In this document: piece after piece, positions 1 to 6,096 of the stretch
Position numbering within the stretch: position 1 is the stretch's first letter
How the letters are laid out: the number at the start of each line of letters is the position of its first letter
From: Ruminococcus sp.
GTDB lineage: Bacteria; Bacillota; Clostridia; Oscillospirales; Acutalibacteraceae
DNA length: 6,368 nucleotides
Assembly: GCA_023667385.1 (NCBI GenBank)
Contig: JAMPAE010000093.1
Location: 1-6,368 of the forward strand
Direction: 5' to 3'
Made by a program: the position numbers and the translations under genes
The notes under the pieces: generated by a model
Database searches by the model: none
What the model saw: the letters and a program-made list of their open reading frames with translations, nothing else
Told to the model about the DNA's origin: nothing

Positions 1-450
1 CGCCCGAACCTTAACTTCAAAAAAGCTCCCAACAGCTTTTCAGGCAGCGATTACGCTTCCTATGGCGAAAGTATATACACCGACAGACCGTCTTACACGG
101 TTGAAACGCCAAACAGAGCCGCCGACGGCAATGCTTTTCAGTCATATGCCAAGCAGCCTGCAATCATCAACCGTGACACCGGGGAAGTTTTTGCGCTTTT
201 CGGCAACATCGTTTCCATTGGCAGAAACAGAGGCTGCGACATCAAGCTCAATTCGCCAAATGTTTCAAGGCGTCATGCTGAGCTTGTGCTTTATGATGAC
301 GGCTGGGCAATTCAGGATGCAGGCTCAATGGGCGGAACTTTTCTCAACGGAAACCGAATCACCGAACCTCAGCTTTTGTTTGACGGCGACATCATTGCCC
401 TTGGTGATGACAGGCTTTATTATACAGTTCGCCCAAATAAAAAAGTTTAA
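1..450 (+). CDS. FHA-domain protein, 3' part only (5' end outside window)
   Basis: The frame is open from the first base and encodes 149 residues before a TAA at 448-450. Residues 1-50 are a polar linker rich in Asn, Ser, Thr and Pro. Residues from about 52 to 145 form a forkhead-associated domain, which binds phosphothreonine peptides. Its landmarks are visible: SIGRN (G74, R75), NVSRRHAEL (S89, R90, H92), DAGSMGGTFLNG (S109, G112, T113, N116) and the closing FDGDIIALGD strand. R75, S89 and N116 are the expected phosphopeptide-contacting positions. The N-terminal part, and any second domain there, lies outside the window. The stop overlaps the Shine-Dalgarno of the next gene (AAGGAGG, 449-455), so the two are cotranscribed. 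Its place before a SEDS polymerase and a class B PBP recalls actinobacterial fhaB-rodA-pbpA and suggests a role in phosphorylation-dependent control of wall synthesis (inference). The domain call is firm; the biological role is not. Confidence 0.9.
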   Translation, partial: RPNLNFKKAPNSFSGSDYASYGESIYTDRPSYTVETPNRAADGNAFQSYAKQPAIINRDTGEVFALFGNIVSIGRNRGCDIKLNSPNVSRRHAELVLYDDGWAIQDAGSMGGTFLNGNRITEPQLLFDGDIIALGDDRLYYTVRPNKKV

Positions 451-462
451 GGAGGCAGCAAA

Positions 463-1746
463 ATGGCACGAAAAGAAAAGCCCGCCTATAGGGACAGGCT
501 CAGGAAAAAATATAAATATGTTGACAGCGGATTCATTCTTTTGCTGCTGACCGTTTTTCAGTTTTTCACGGCATTACCGGTAATTTTCGATGACGGCAAG
601 TTTTATCCGGTGCACGCTCTCATTTTGCTTGGGTACACCGTTTTTGAATGGATCTATGTCGGTTTCATGCACACGTTTTTCAAAAAAGTCAATTTTGAGC
701 TGGAGCTGATTGCGTTTTTTCTTTGCGGAATCGGAATGTGCGTTTCTGCAAGTGTTGACAAGGATTCGCTGATAAAGCAGCTTGTTGCCGTCATTTTGGG
801 GCTTGTTGTTTATGACGTTCTGCTTTGGTTTTTGCAGGATGTTAAGCGTGTCATGGCGGTACGTATGCCGTTGGCAATTTTCTCACTTGTGTTTTTCTAT
901 GGTGCCTTTGCTTACATCCGCTTCGTTTCAGGGCCGACAAACGGCGCATATAACTGGATCAAGTTTCACGGTTTTTCAATTCAGCCTGCGGAGCTTGTGA
1001 AAATCGCTTTCATTTTTGTTGGTGCGGCTTCGCTGGACAAGCTGCTCACATCGAAAAATATTTATCTTTACATTGGTTATGCACTTGCCTGCATCGGTGT
1101 TCCGATTTTGATGAAAGACTTTGGAACAGCCTTGATTTTCTTTTTCACTTTTGTTATCATTGCATTCATGCGCTCCGGTGACATCAGGTCAATTTTGTTT
1201 GTGTGCGCAGCCGCAGCCGCAGGTGCAATTCTCATCATCGCCGTCAAGCCTTATGTTGCAAACCGCTTTGCTGCTTATCGCCACGTTTGGGAGCATATTG
1301 ATGATTCCCGTGGATTCCAGCAGGTTCGCACGCTGATTTACTCAGTCAGCGGAGGTCTGTTCGGCTTGGGGCTCGGCAACGGCAGGCTGAGATATATTTT
1401 TGCTTCCACAACCGATTTGGTTTTCGGCGTTGTGTGTGAGGAGCTTGGCATGATTGTTGCTTTTGCAATTGTCATCGCTTTTGCCATCATCGCCATCTAT
1501 GCGGTTAAAAATTCAAAGTCTGCACCGTCAACGTTTTATTCAATTGCCGCTTGCTCGGCGGCGGCGATGCTGCTGTTCCAAACGGCACTGAACATTTTCG
1601 GCATCACTGACATTCTTCCGCTGACAGGCGTCACGCTGCCGTTTGTCAGCCAGGGAGGTTCAAGCATGATTTGCTCATGGGCGTTGTTTGCTTTCATCAA
1701 ATCCGCCGACGTCAGAACATACCCGAAAGTTTTCAAAAACAGTTAA
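463..1746 (+). CDS. FtsW/RodA/SpoVE (SEDS) family peptidoglycan glycosyltransferase
   Basis: This is a polytopic membrane protein of 427 residues. A basic cytoplasmic N-terminus (about residues 1-20) is followed by roughly ten or more hydrophobic segments. SEDS proteins polymerise lipid II into glycan strands at the outer face of the membrane, together with a class B PBP. Family landmarks are present: NWI then SIQPAELVK (164-180), KDFGTA (218-223), the RGFQQ...GGLFGLGLGNG extracellular region (283-307), and STTDLVFGVVCEELG (315-329), whose D318 matches the family's essential aspartate. The C-terminal signature runs from N377 through P386, G389, P393 and SQGGSS (396-401); Q397 replaces the tyrosine usual in FtsW/RodA. 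The ATG has an ideal Shine-Dalgarno (AAGGAGG, 7-nt spacer). The gene sits 12 bases after the FHA gene and 15 before the PBP gene. Whether it serves division (FtsW), elongation (RodA) or sporulation (SpoVE) cannot be decided here; the neighbours resemble the actinobacterial rodA-pbpA pair. Confidence 0.95.
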   Translation: MARKEKPAYRDRLRKKYKYVDSGFILLLLTVFQFFTALPVIFDDGKFYPVHALILLGYTVFEWIYVGFMHTFFKKVNFELELIAFFLCGIGMCVSASVDKDSLIKQLVAVILGLVVYDVLLWFLQDVKRVMAVRMPLAIFSLVFFYGAFAYIRFVSGPTNGAYNWIKFHGFSIQPAELVKIAFIFVGAASLDKLLTSKNIYLYIGYALACIGVPILMKDFGTALIFFFTFVIIAFMRSGDIRSILFVCAAAAAGAILIIAVKPYVANRFAAYRHVWEHIDDSRGFQQVRTLIYSVSGGLFGLGLGNGRLRYIFASTTDLVFGVVCEELGMIVAFAIVIAFAIIAIYAVKNSKSAPSTFYSIAACSAAAMLLFQTALNIFGITDILPLTGVTLPFVSQGGSSMICSWALFAFIKSADVRTYPKVFKNS

Positions 1747-1761
1747 AGGCGGTGTGATGAT

Positions 1762-3135
1762 ATGAAAAACATAACCAAACGTGCATACGTCATTTTTGCG
1801 CTCATCGCTGCATTTTTTGTCGGACTCGGTTTCATGCTCTATTCGTTCATTGCAAACGGCGGAACATGGGCGGCAAACAGAGTCAACAACCATGTTTTCA
1901 CAAACCGTCAGCTTTCAACGGCGGGCACAATTTATGACCGTGACGGCGACATCCTTGTCACAACAAAAGACGGCAAGCGTATTTACAGCGAAAACTATAA
2001 AACAAGGATTTCCACTCTGCACGTTGTCGGCGATTCGCAGGGTTACATTTCAACAGGTATCCAAACGCTTTACCGCCCCGAGCTTATCGGCTATAACTTC
2101 GTAAACGGAGTTTATGATGCAGTTAAATCCGATGAGGGAATCAACATCAAGCTGACAATTGACGCAGACATCAATGCAGTTGCCTATGACGCAATGAGGG
2201 GCAACAAAGGCACGATCTGCGTATACAATTATAAAACAGGCGAAGTGATTTGCCTTGTTTCCGCTCCGACCTATGACCCGAACAACAAACCGTCGGATAT
2301 TGAAACCAACACAAGCGGAAAATATGACGGTATCTATCTCAACCGTTTCATTTCGGGCCTGTTCACTCCGGGCTCAACATTCAAGGTTGTGACGGCAATT
2401 TGTGCACTTGAAAACATCCCCGATGTTCAAAAGCGCACTTTCTCCTGCACCGGTAAATATCACGCAAAAGGCGGCGATGTAATCTGCAACAACAAAAGCG
2501 GTCACGGTAAGCTCAGCTTTGAGCGTGCGCTGAATGTTTCCTGCAACTGCGTTTTTGCCGAGCTTGCAAACGAACTCGGTAAGGAAAAAATGAGCGAAAC
2601 CGTTAAACAGCTTGGCTTTGATAAACCAGTCACCGTTGCAAGGGCAACAACCAAAGCGAGCTGGTTTGACGTGAGCAAATCAACCTCGCTTGATTTAGGC
2701 TGGGCAGGCATCGGACAATATACAACGCTTGTTAACCCCTGCCAAATGCTGATGCTTGCAGGTGCAATTGCCAACAACGGCGAAGCTGTTATCCCATATC
2801 TTGTTGAGGATTCTGCAAACCTGACGGAAGCAAAGGGCAAAATCAACAAAAACATTTCGCTCAGTGAGGAGACTGCAAAAACGGTTAAAAAGCTGCTTCG
2901 CTCAAACGTTCAGAACTATTACGGCGATTCAAAATTTCCAAACCTTGAGTTTTGCGGCAAAACAGGCTCTGCCGAGGTTTCAAACGGAAGAAGCCATGCA
3001 TGGTTTTATGGTTTCTCAACAAGAAACGACTTTCCTTATGCAATCGTTGTCTGCCTTGAAAACGGCGGCATCGGATATAATGACGCAATTCCTGCGGCGA
3101 ACAAAGTTTTGCAGGCGATTGCAAGGAATCTCTGA
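1762..3135 (+). CDS. Class B penicillin-binding protein (PbpA-like transpeptidase)
   Basis: The product has 457 residues. One N-terminal membrane anchor (about residues 8-30) is followed by an extracytoplasmic part. The AGTIYDRDGDIL segment (54-65) is typical of the start of class B PBPs. The transpeptidase domain carries all three active-site motifs: SxxK as STFK (S205 nucleophile, K208), SxN as SCN (260-262), and KTG (400-402). It cross-links peptidoglycan stem peptides and is the expected partner of the SEDS polymerase encoded just upstream. It is short for a class B enzyme, similar in size to actinobacterial PbpA, with only a small region between anchor and transpeptidase and no PASTA repeats. 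The ATG is preceded by an AAGGCGG Shine-Dalgarno (1746-1752) that overlaps the upstream stop region. The TGA stop (3133-3135) lies inside the left arm of a palindromic element, so the last few codons may have been set by that element. No clear ordinary terminator follows. Confidence 0.94.
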   Translation: MKNITKRAYVIFALIAAFFVGLGFMLYSFIANGGTWAANRVNNHVFTNRQLSTAGTIYDRDGDILVTTKDGKRIYSENYKTRISTLHVVGDSQGYISTGIQTLYRPELIGYNFVNGVYDAVKSDEGINIKLTIDADINAVAYDAMRGNKGTICVYNYKTGEVICLVSAPTYDPNNKPSDIETNTSGKYDGIYLNRFISGLFTPGSTFKVVTAICALENIPDVQKRTFSCTGKYHAKGGDVICNNKSGHGKLSFERALNVSCNCVFAELANELGKEKMSETVKQLGFDKPVTVARATTKASWFDVSKSTSLDLGWAGIGQYTTLVNPCQMLMLAGAIANNGEAVIPYLVEDSANLTEAKGKINKNISLSEETAKTVKKLLRSNVQNYYGDSKFPNLEFCGKTGSAEVSNGRSHAWFYGFSTRNDFPYAIVVCLENGGIGYNDAIPAANKVLQAIARNL

Positions 3136-3284
3136 TTAACCTAAGGCACACATCTTGAGCATATATTTTCCGCCAAGGCACCTCAAAATCCTCGTTAATA
3201 CACAAAGTATTGCCTGCGGTTTTTCGGCACTCTGACGAAAAATCTATTGCACAATCTGTACACCTTAAATTAATCAGATTTTCC
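3125..3284. repeat. ~160-bp imperfect palindromic element (MITE-like or structured RNA)
   Basis: The outer ends form an inverted repeat: GGAA-NN-TCTGATTAA-NN-TAAGG at 3125-3146 against its reverse complement at 3263-3284. The symmetry continues inward to a central hairpin, AATAC (3197-3201), loop ACAAA, GTATT (3207-3211), centred at 3204. With a single 1-base bulge (3247), I count 52 Watson-Crick matches over the 77 left-arm positions. About 10 of the 25 mismatches are C/T or A/G changes that become G-U pairs in an RNA copied from the - strand; only about 4 become G-U in a + strand RNA. This bias suggests that the - strand transcript is the folded form. No transposase and no convincing target-site duplication are visible. 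The element fills most of the gap between the PBP and SDR genes. It could be a non-autonomous mobile repeat, a conserved structured RNA, or a long termination hairpin for the wall operon (TTTT follows the core at 3279-3282). Confidence 0.7.
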
Positions 3285-3324
3285 ATAAAATAAAACAAAA
3301 TAAAGACATTGGAGGAATATAGCT

Positions 3325-4176
3325 ATGTTTATCCACGAAAATCTTAAAGACAGAGTTGCAGTTGTCACAGGCGGCGGCGGAGTGCTTTGCAGCAGCTTTG
3401 CAAAAACACTTGCAAAACAGGGCGCAAAGGTTGCCGTGCTTGACCTTAATGAAGCGGCTGCGCAAAAGGTTGCCGATGAAATTGTTGCTGACGGCGGCAC
3501 TGCAATTGCAGTTGGCTGCAATGTTCTTGACGGCGAAAGCATGAAGGCTGCACGTGACGTCATTGCAGAAAAGCTTGGCACTTGTGACATTTTGCTCAAC
3601 GGTGCAGGCGGAAACAACCCAAAAGGAACAACAACAAAGGAAACACTTGAAAAAATTGACCTTGCTCAGAAAGATGACAGCATCAAAACCTTCTTTGACC
3701 TTGATCCGCAGGGAATTTCATTCGTGTTTAACCTCAACTTCCTTGGCACATTGATTCCAACGCAGATTTTTGCCCGTGACATGGCAGAAAAGGAAAACAC
3801 CTGCATCATCATGATCACTTCCATGAACGCATACAGACCGCTGACAAAAATCCCTGCTTACTCCGCAGCAAAAGCCGCAGTGCAGAATTTCACCCAGTTC
3901 ATGGCTGTTCATTTTGCAGAAGTCGGCATCAGAGTCAACGCAATCGCTCCCGGCTTCTTCTCAACAAATCAGAACAAGGCGCTGCTTTGGAACGATGACG
4001 GCACACCGACTGCAAGAACAGGCAAAATCCTTGCTGCAACCCCGATGAACCGCTTTGGCGAACCGGAGGAGCTTGACGGTGCATTGCTTTTCCTTTGCGA
4101 TGAGGCATACTCAGGCTTTATTACCGGCACAACAATTGCCGTTGACGGAGGCTTCAACGCTTATTCGGGCGTTTGA
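3325..4176 (+). CDS. uxuB: SDR-family D-mannonate oxidoreductase (fructuronate reductase)
   Basis: This is a complete short-chain dehydrogenase/reductase of 283 residues. The Rossmann start is TGGGGVLC (15-22). D40 at the end of the second strand favours NAD(H) over NADP(H). NGAGG (92-96), catalytic S166 (in TSMNAY) and the Y179-SAA-K183 pair follow, then APGFF (208-212) and a C-terminal VDGGFNAYSGV. An insertion at about 101-128 with FFDLD, the SMNA..PLTK..AYSAAKAAV stretch and the C-terminus match the SDR-type mannonate oxidoreductase subfamily. That enzyme interconverts D-fructuronate and D-mannonate in glucuronate catabolism. The last glycine of the nucleotide-binding loop, normally GVLG in this subfamily, is cysteine (C22). 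The Shine-Dalgarno is GGAGGAA with an 8-9-nt spacer to the ATG. The gene appears monocistronic, with a terminator 31 bases after its stop, and no other uronate gene is nearby. The SDR fold is certain; the substrate is a subfamily-based assignment. Confidence 0.87.
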   Translation: MFIHENLKDRVAVVTGGGGVLCSSFAKTLAKQGAKVAVLDLNEAAAQKVADEIVADGGTAIAVGCNVLDGESMKAARDVIAEKLGTCDILLNGAGGNNPKGTTTKETLEKIDLAQKDDSIKTFFDLDPQGISFVFNLNFLGTLIPTQIFARDMAEKENTCIIMITSMNAYRPLTKIPAYSAAKAAVQNFTQFMAVHFAEVGIRVNAIAPGFFSTNQNKALLWNDDGTPTARTGKILAATPMNRFGEPEELDGALLFLCDEAYSGFITGTTIAVDGGFNAYSGV

Positions 4177-4207
4177 TGCAACACTGCCACAACGATTAAT
4201 AACAAGC

Positions 4208-4242
4208 AACCGCCCAATTTAAAGTTTGGGCGGTTATTTTTT
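4208..4242 (+). terminator. Rho-independent terminator of the SDR gene
   Basis: A perfect 10-bp stem, AACCGCCCAA (4208-4217) with TTGGGCGGTT (4226-4235), encloses an 8-base loop. A single A and then six T (4237-4242) follow. It starts 31 bases after the SDR stop codon. The opposite strand lacks a matching U tract, so it should act only on + strand transcripts. Confidence 0.93.
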
Positions 4243-4374
4243 GTGTAACAATCATCTGTGGGGTACGTCGGGACGCTGTACCATATGACTGAAACAAGAG
4301 GCGAAGAGATAAGGGGGGTATCTTTCTCTGCGGACTGAAGCTATAGATTGGCAGCACCTTTCCCGCAATATGTC

Positions 4375-4405
4375 AAAAACAAAAGGCAGAGAAAAATCTC
4401 TGCCT
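4375..4405 (-). terminator. Rho-independent terminator of the 31-residue protein unit
   Basis: A perfect 9-bp stem, AGGCAGAGA (4384-4392) with TCTCTGCCT (4397-4405), has a 4-base loop. Read on the - strand, the hairpin is followed by TTTTGTTTTT (4384 down to 4375). It begins 25 bases downstream of the small ORF's stop. On the + strand no T tract follows, so it serves - strand transcription. Confidence 0.9.
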
Positions 4406-4430
4406 GAAAAGCTGTTATACATTTGTGCAA

Positions 4431-4526
4431 TTATGCATCTTCTTTTGGTAAATCGCCTTTGATCATGGCAATGATGCGGGCAAAGAATGTTTCAATGCTG
4501 ACAAAAAAAGCTAAAAGTTTTCCCAT
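4431..4526 (-). CDS. 31-residue hydrophobic small protein, function unknown
   Basis: I do not recognise this protein. The ATG (4524-4526) has a full AGGAGGA Shine-Dalgarno at 4534-4540 with a 7-nt spacer. That makes it much more credible than the upstream in-frame ATG at 4649, which would start before the promoter's own transcript. The product begins MGKLLAFFVSIETFFARII and ends IKGDLPKEDA. Residues 4-22 are strongly hydrophobic with four Phe, interrupted by E12 and R17, and the tail is charged, so net charge is about zero. It could be a short membrane helix or an amphipathic membrane-surface helix. The gene has a consensus promoter, a leader folding into two hairpins and its own terminator, giving an mRNA of about 200 nt. 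The lyase gene upstream on the same strand has no clear terminator and may also read into it. A small membrane regulator, a peptide of type I toxin character or a dual-function RNA are all possible; none is shown. Confidence 0.72.
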   Translation of the reverse strand: MGKLLAFFVSIETFFARIIAMIKGDLPKEDA

Positions 4527-4538
4527 GACATTATCCTC

Positions 4539-4574
4539 CTGAATGAAATTCAGAAAACGGCAAACGCCTTTTTC
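4539..4574 (-). promoter_or_regulatory. Two adjacent leader hairpins, one reaching the SD of the small ORF
   Basis: Read on the - strand from the predicted transcription start (about 4575), the first hairpin is GAAAA-A-GGC, loop GTTT, GCC-G-TTTTC (4574 down to 4553), eight pairs with one A/G mismatch. The second is CTGAAT, loop TTC, ATTCAG (4553 down to 4539), six perfect pairs. The 3' arm of the second includes the first two bases of the AGGAGGA Shine-Dalgarno (4540-4534). Practically the entire leader is therefore base-paired. Possible roles are mRNA 5'-end protection and modulation of translation by partly masking the SD (inference). No ligand-binding riboswitch class is recognisable. Confidence 0.55.
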
Positions 4575-4581
4575 TAAATTC

Positions 4582-4610
4582 AATATACCACTTTTCGGCG
4601 GTGTTGTCAA
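4582..4610 (-). promoter_or_regulatory. Sigma-A promoter of the 31-residue protein gene
   Basis: On the - strand a perfect -35 TTGACA (4610-4605) is followed by a 17-base spacer and a -10 TATATT (4587-4582, five of six to consensus). The predicted start at about 4575 gives a leader of roughly 49 nt before the small ORF's ATG. This is one of the two best promoters in the window, which suggests strong constitutive transcription of a very short gene. Confidence 0.88.
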
Positions 4611-4667
4611 TTGAAAAATGAACAAATTGTGAAGCCCGATTTTATGCAAATTTACTGTGCGGATGAA

Positions 4668-5948
4668 TCAAAGCTCAATCAGGTTTGCGTCAAGCATTTT
4701 TTGAAGCGACATCATGATGCCAAGCTTTGCGTGCTGCCATGTTAAGCCGCCCTGAAAATAAATTGCATATGGTTCACGAATCGGTCCGTCTGCCGAAAGC
4801 TCAATTGATGAGCCTTGAACAAACGCACCTGCCGCCATGATTACGTCATCGTTGTAGCCGGGTATCGGATAGGGTATCGGGGTGACGTAGCTGTCAACGG
4901 GGGCAGCGGACTGGATTCCGCTGCTGAACGCCAGCATACCCTCTTTTGAGCCAAGCTCGATTGACTGAATGATGTCATGGCGGGCTTCAGTGCTGTTGGG
5001 CACAACGTTGAAGCCAAGCTTTTCATAAGCATTTGCGGCAAAAATTGCACCTTTGAGTGAAGAAGCAACAACAGTCGGGGCAAGGAAAAAGCCCTGATAA
5101 AGCGAAGTCATAACGCTCAAGCTTGCGCCGACATCCTGACCGATTCCGGGTGCGCTGAGCCTATATGCGCAGCGGTCGATGCATTTTTGTGTTCCGCAGA
5201 TGTAGCCGCCGATGGGTGCAAGACCGCCGCCGGGGTTTTTAATCAGCGAGCCGACAACCATGTCTGCGCCAACGTCTGACGGTTCCTTGTCCTCAACAAA
5301 TTCGCCGTAGCAGTTGTCAACCATAACAGTGACATCGGGCTTTACGGTTTTCACAAACTTAATAAGCTCACCGATTTGATCAACAGAAAATGACGGGCGC
5401 ATCTGATAGCCCTTGGAGCGCTGAATGGTGATAAGCTTTGTTTTTTCGTTGATTGCTTTTTTGATGTTGTCATAATCGAAGCTGCCATCGGGGAGCAAAT
5501 CAACTTGTTTGTAGGTTACGCCGTATTCCATCAGTGAGCACTGCGACTGACGGATTCCGATGACTTCTTCAAGCGTATCATACGGCTTGCCAACAGGGGA
5601 AAGCAGTTCATCACCGGGAAGCAGATTTGCTGAAAGTGCAATTGCAAGCGCATGAGTTCCGCAGGTGATGTGAGGTCTGACAAGTGCTGCTTCAGTGTGA
5701 AAGCATGAGGCATAGACCTTTTCAAGCGTATCTCTGCCAACGTCATCGTGACCATAGCCTGTTGTGCCTGCAAAGCAGGTTGCATTGACCCTGTTTTTTT
5801 GCATGGCAAGAATAACCTTTGCCTGGTTCAGTTCTGCCATGCGGTCAATTTCATCAAAACGCTCTTTTAAATTTGCAACAATGCCATCGCTGAATTTCAG
5901 CACAGCTTTGCTGATTCCAAGCTGTTCATAAATCATGTTACTGTCCAT
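4668..5948 (-). CDS. Methionine gamma-lyase-family PLP enzyme ('aluminium resistance' family)
   Basis: The product has 426 residues and matches the fold-type I PLP-dependent family annotated as methionine gamma-lyase family / aluminium resistance protein, which includes Bacillus subtilis YnbB. Visible landmarks are FAGTTGYGHDD (59-69), the cofactor-loop CGTHA (96-100), an extended IQRSKGY segment (175-181), and DNCYGEFVE (211-219), whose D211 should contact the pyridine nitrogen. SLIKNPGGGLAPIGGY (234-249) carries K237, the likely Schiff-base lysine. The enzyme is cytosolic; the family's physiological reaction is poorly established, and C-S lyase activity on sulfur amino acids is inferred from distant cystathionine gamma-lyase relatives. 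The start ATG has a GGAGAT Shine-Dalgarno (5957-5962, 8-nt spacer); the next Met (residue 5) would be too far from it. It has its own consensus promoter, so it is separate from the ABC gene upstream. No clear hairpin terminator follows its stop. Length is normal for the family. Confidence 0.92.
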   Translation of the reverse strand: MDSNMIYEQLGISKAVLKFSDGIVANLKERFDEIDRMAELNQAKVILAMQKNRVNATCFAGTTGYGHDDVGRDTLEKVYASCFHTEAALVRPHITCGTHALAIALSANLLPGDELLSPVGKPYDTLEEVIGIRQSQCSLMEYGVTYKQVDLLPDGSFDYDNIKKAINEKTKLITIQRSKGYQMRPSFSVDQIGELIKFVKTVKPDVTVMVDNCYGEFVEDKEPSDVGADMVVGSLIKNPGGGLAPIGGYICGTQKCIDRCAYRLSAPGIGQDVGASLSVMTSLYQGFFLAPTVVASSLKGAIFAANAYEKLGFNVVPNSTEARHDIIQSIELGSKEGMLAFSSGIQSAAPVDSYVTPIPYPIPGYNDDVIMAAGAFVQGSSIELSADGPIREPYAIYFQGGLTWQHAKLGIMMSLQKMLDANLIEL

Positions 5949-5990
5949 ATGTATCTATCTCCGTTTGTCTTTTCAAAATTACTGAATATG

Positions 5991-6019
5991 AGTATAGTCT
6001 TTTGAATGCGGTTTGTCAA
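5991..6019 (-). promoter_or_regulatory. Sigma-A promoter of the PLP enzyme gene
   Basis: On the - strand a perfect -35 TTGACA (6019-6014), a 17-base spacer and a -10 TATACT (5996-5991, five of six) lie about 43 bases upstream of the start codon. It is located after the terminator of the ABC ATPase gene, which supports independent transcription. I see no clear operator or riboswitch in the short leader. Confidence 0.88.
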
Positions 6020-6055
6020 TATCAACGGTGACTTCATGTTGTTACTATTATAATG

Positions 6056-6086
6056 AAAAGGACCGCCACATTCAGTGACAGTCCTT
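6056..6086 (-). terminator. Hairpin terminator after the ABC ATPase gene
   Basis: Read on the - strand, AAGGACTGTCAC (6086-6075), a 5-base loop and GTGGCGGTCCTT (6069-6058) form a 12-bp stem with two G-U pairs. TTTT (6059-6056) completes it and is then broken by a C. It starts 10 bases after the ATPase stop codon. The U tract is modest, but the stem length and position fit an intrinsic terminator. Confidence 0.8.
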
Positions 6087-6096
6087 GTTGCTTAAA

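Noticed and set aside
62..550. 162-codon + strand open frame over the start of the window
   Set aside because: The same DNA in phase 1 encodes a clear FHA domain ending at 450, and the SEDS gene with its SD begins at 463. The longer frame shows no domain and overlaps both real genes.
3263..3291. Possible promoter for the SDR gene (-10 TAAAAT at 3286-3291)
   Set aside because: The -10 is good, but no -35 better than three of six matches lies 16-18 bases upstream, and the AT-rich run makes chance matches likely. The SDR gene's true promoter was not located.
2885..3298. 137-codon - strand open frame covering the end of the PBP gene and the palindromic element
   Set aside because: Half of it is antisense to the PBP transpeptidase domain and the rest reads through the palindrome. 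I saw no convincing SD and no recognisable domain. It is probably a by-product of the repeat.
4243..4374. 132-bp gap between convergent terminators, with an imperfect GGTAC...GTACC hairpin at 4262-4282
   Set aside because: The stem is short with a bulge, there is no promoter or T tract on either strand, and the AGGGGGG run at 4312-4318 is not followed by a usable start codon and ORF. I see nothing supportable here.
4413..4421. Extended -10-like TGTTATACA on the + strand that could drive an RNA antisense to the 31-residue ORF
   Set aside because: It has only a partial -10 match and no recognisable -35. It is worth remembering if the small protein proves to be a type I toxin, but is not supported by itself.
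4527..4649. Upstream in-frame extension giving a 72-residue version of the small protein
   Set aside because: Its ATG at 4647-4649 lies upstream of the consensus promoter, has no clear SD, and the extension would run through the promoter and both leader hairpins. The ATG at 4526 with AGGAGGA is far better.
6046..6054. TATAAT on the + strand near 6049
   Set aside because: No -35 is found at suitable spacing, and it would transcribe antisense into the ATPase gene. It overlaps the AT-rich tail after the - strand terminator.
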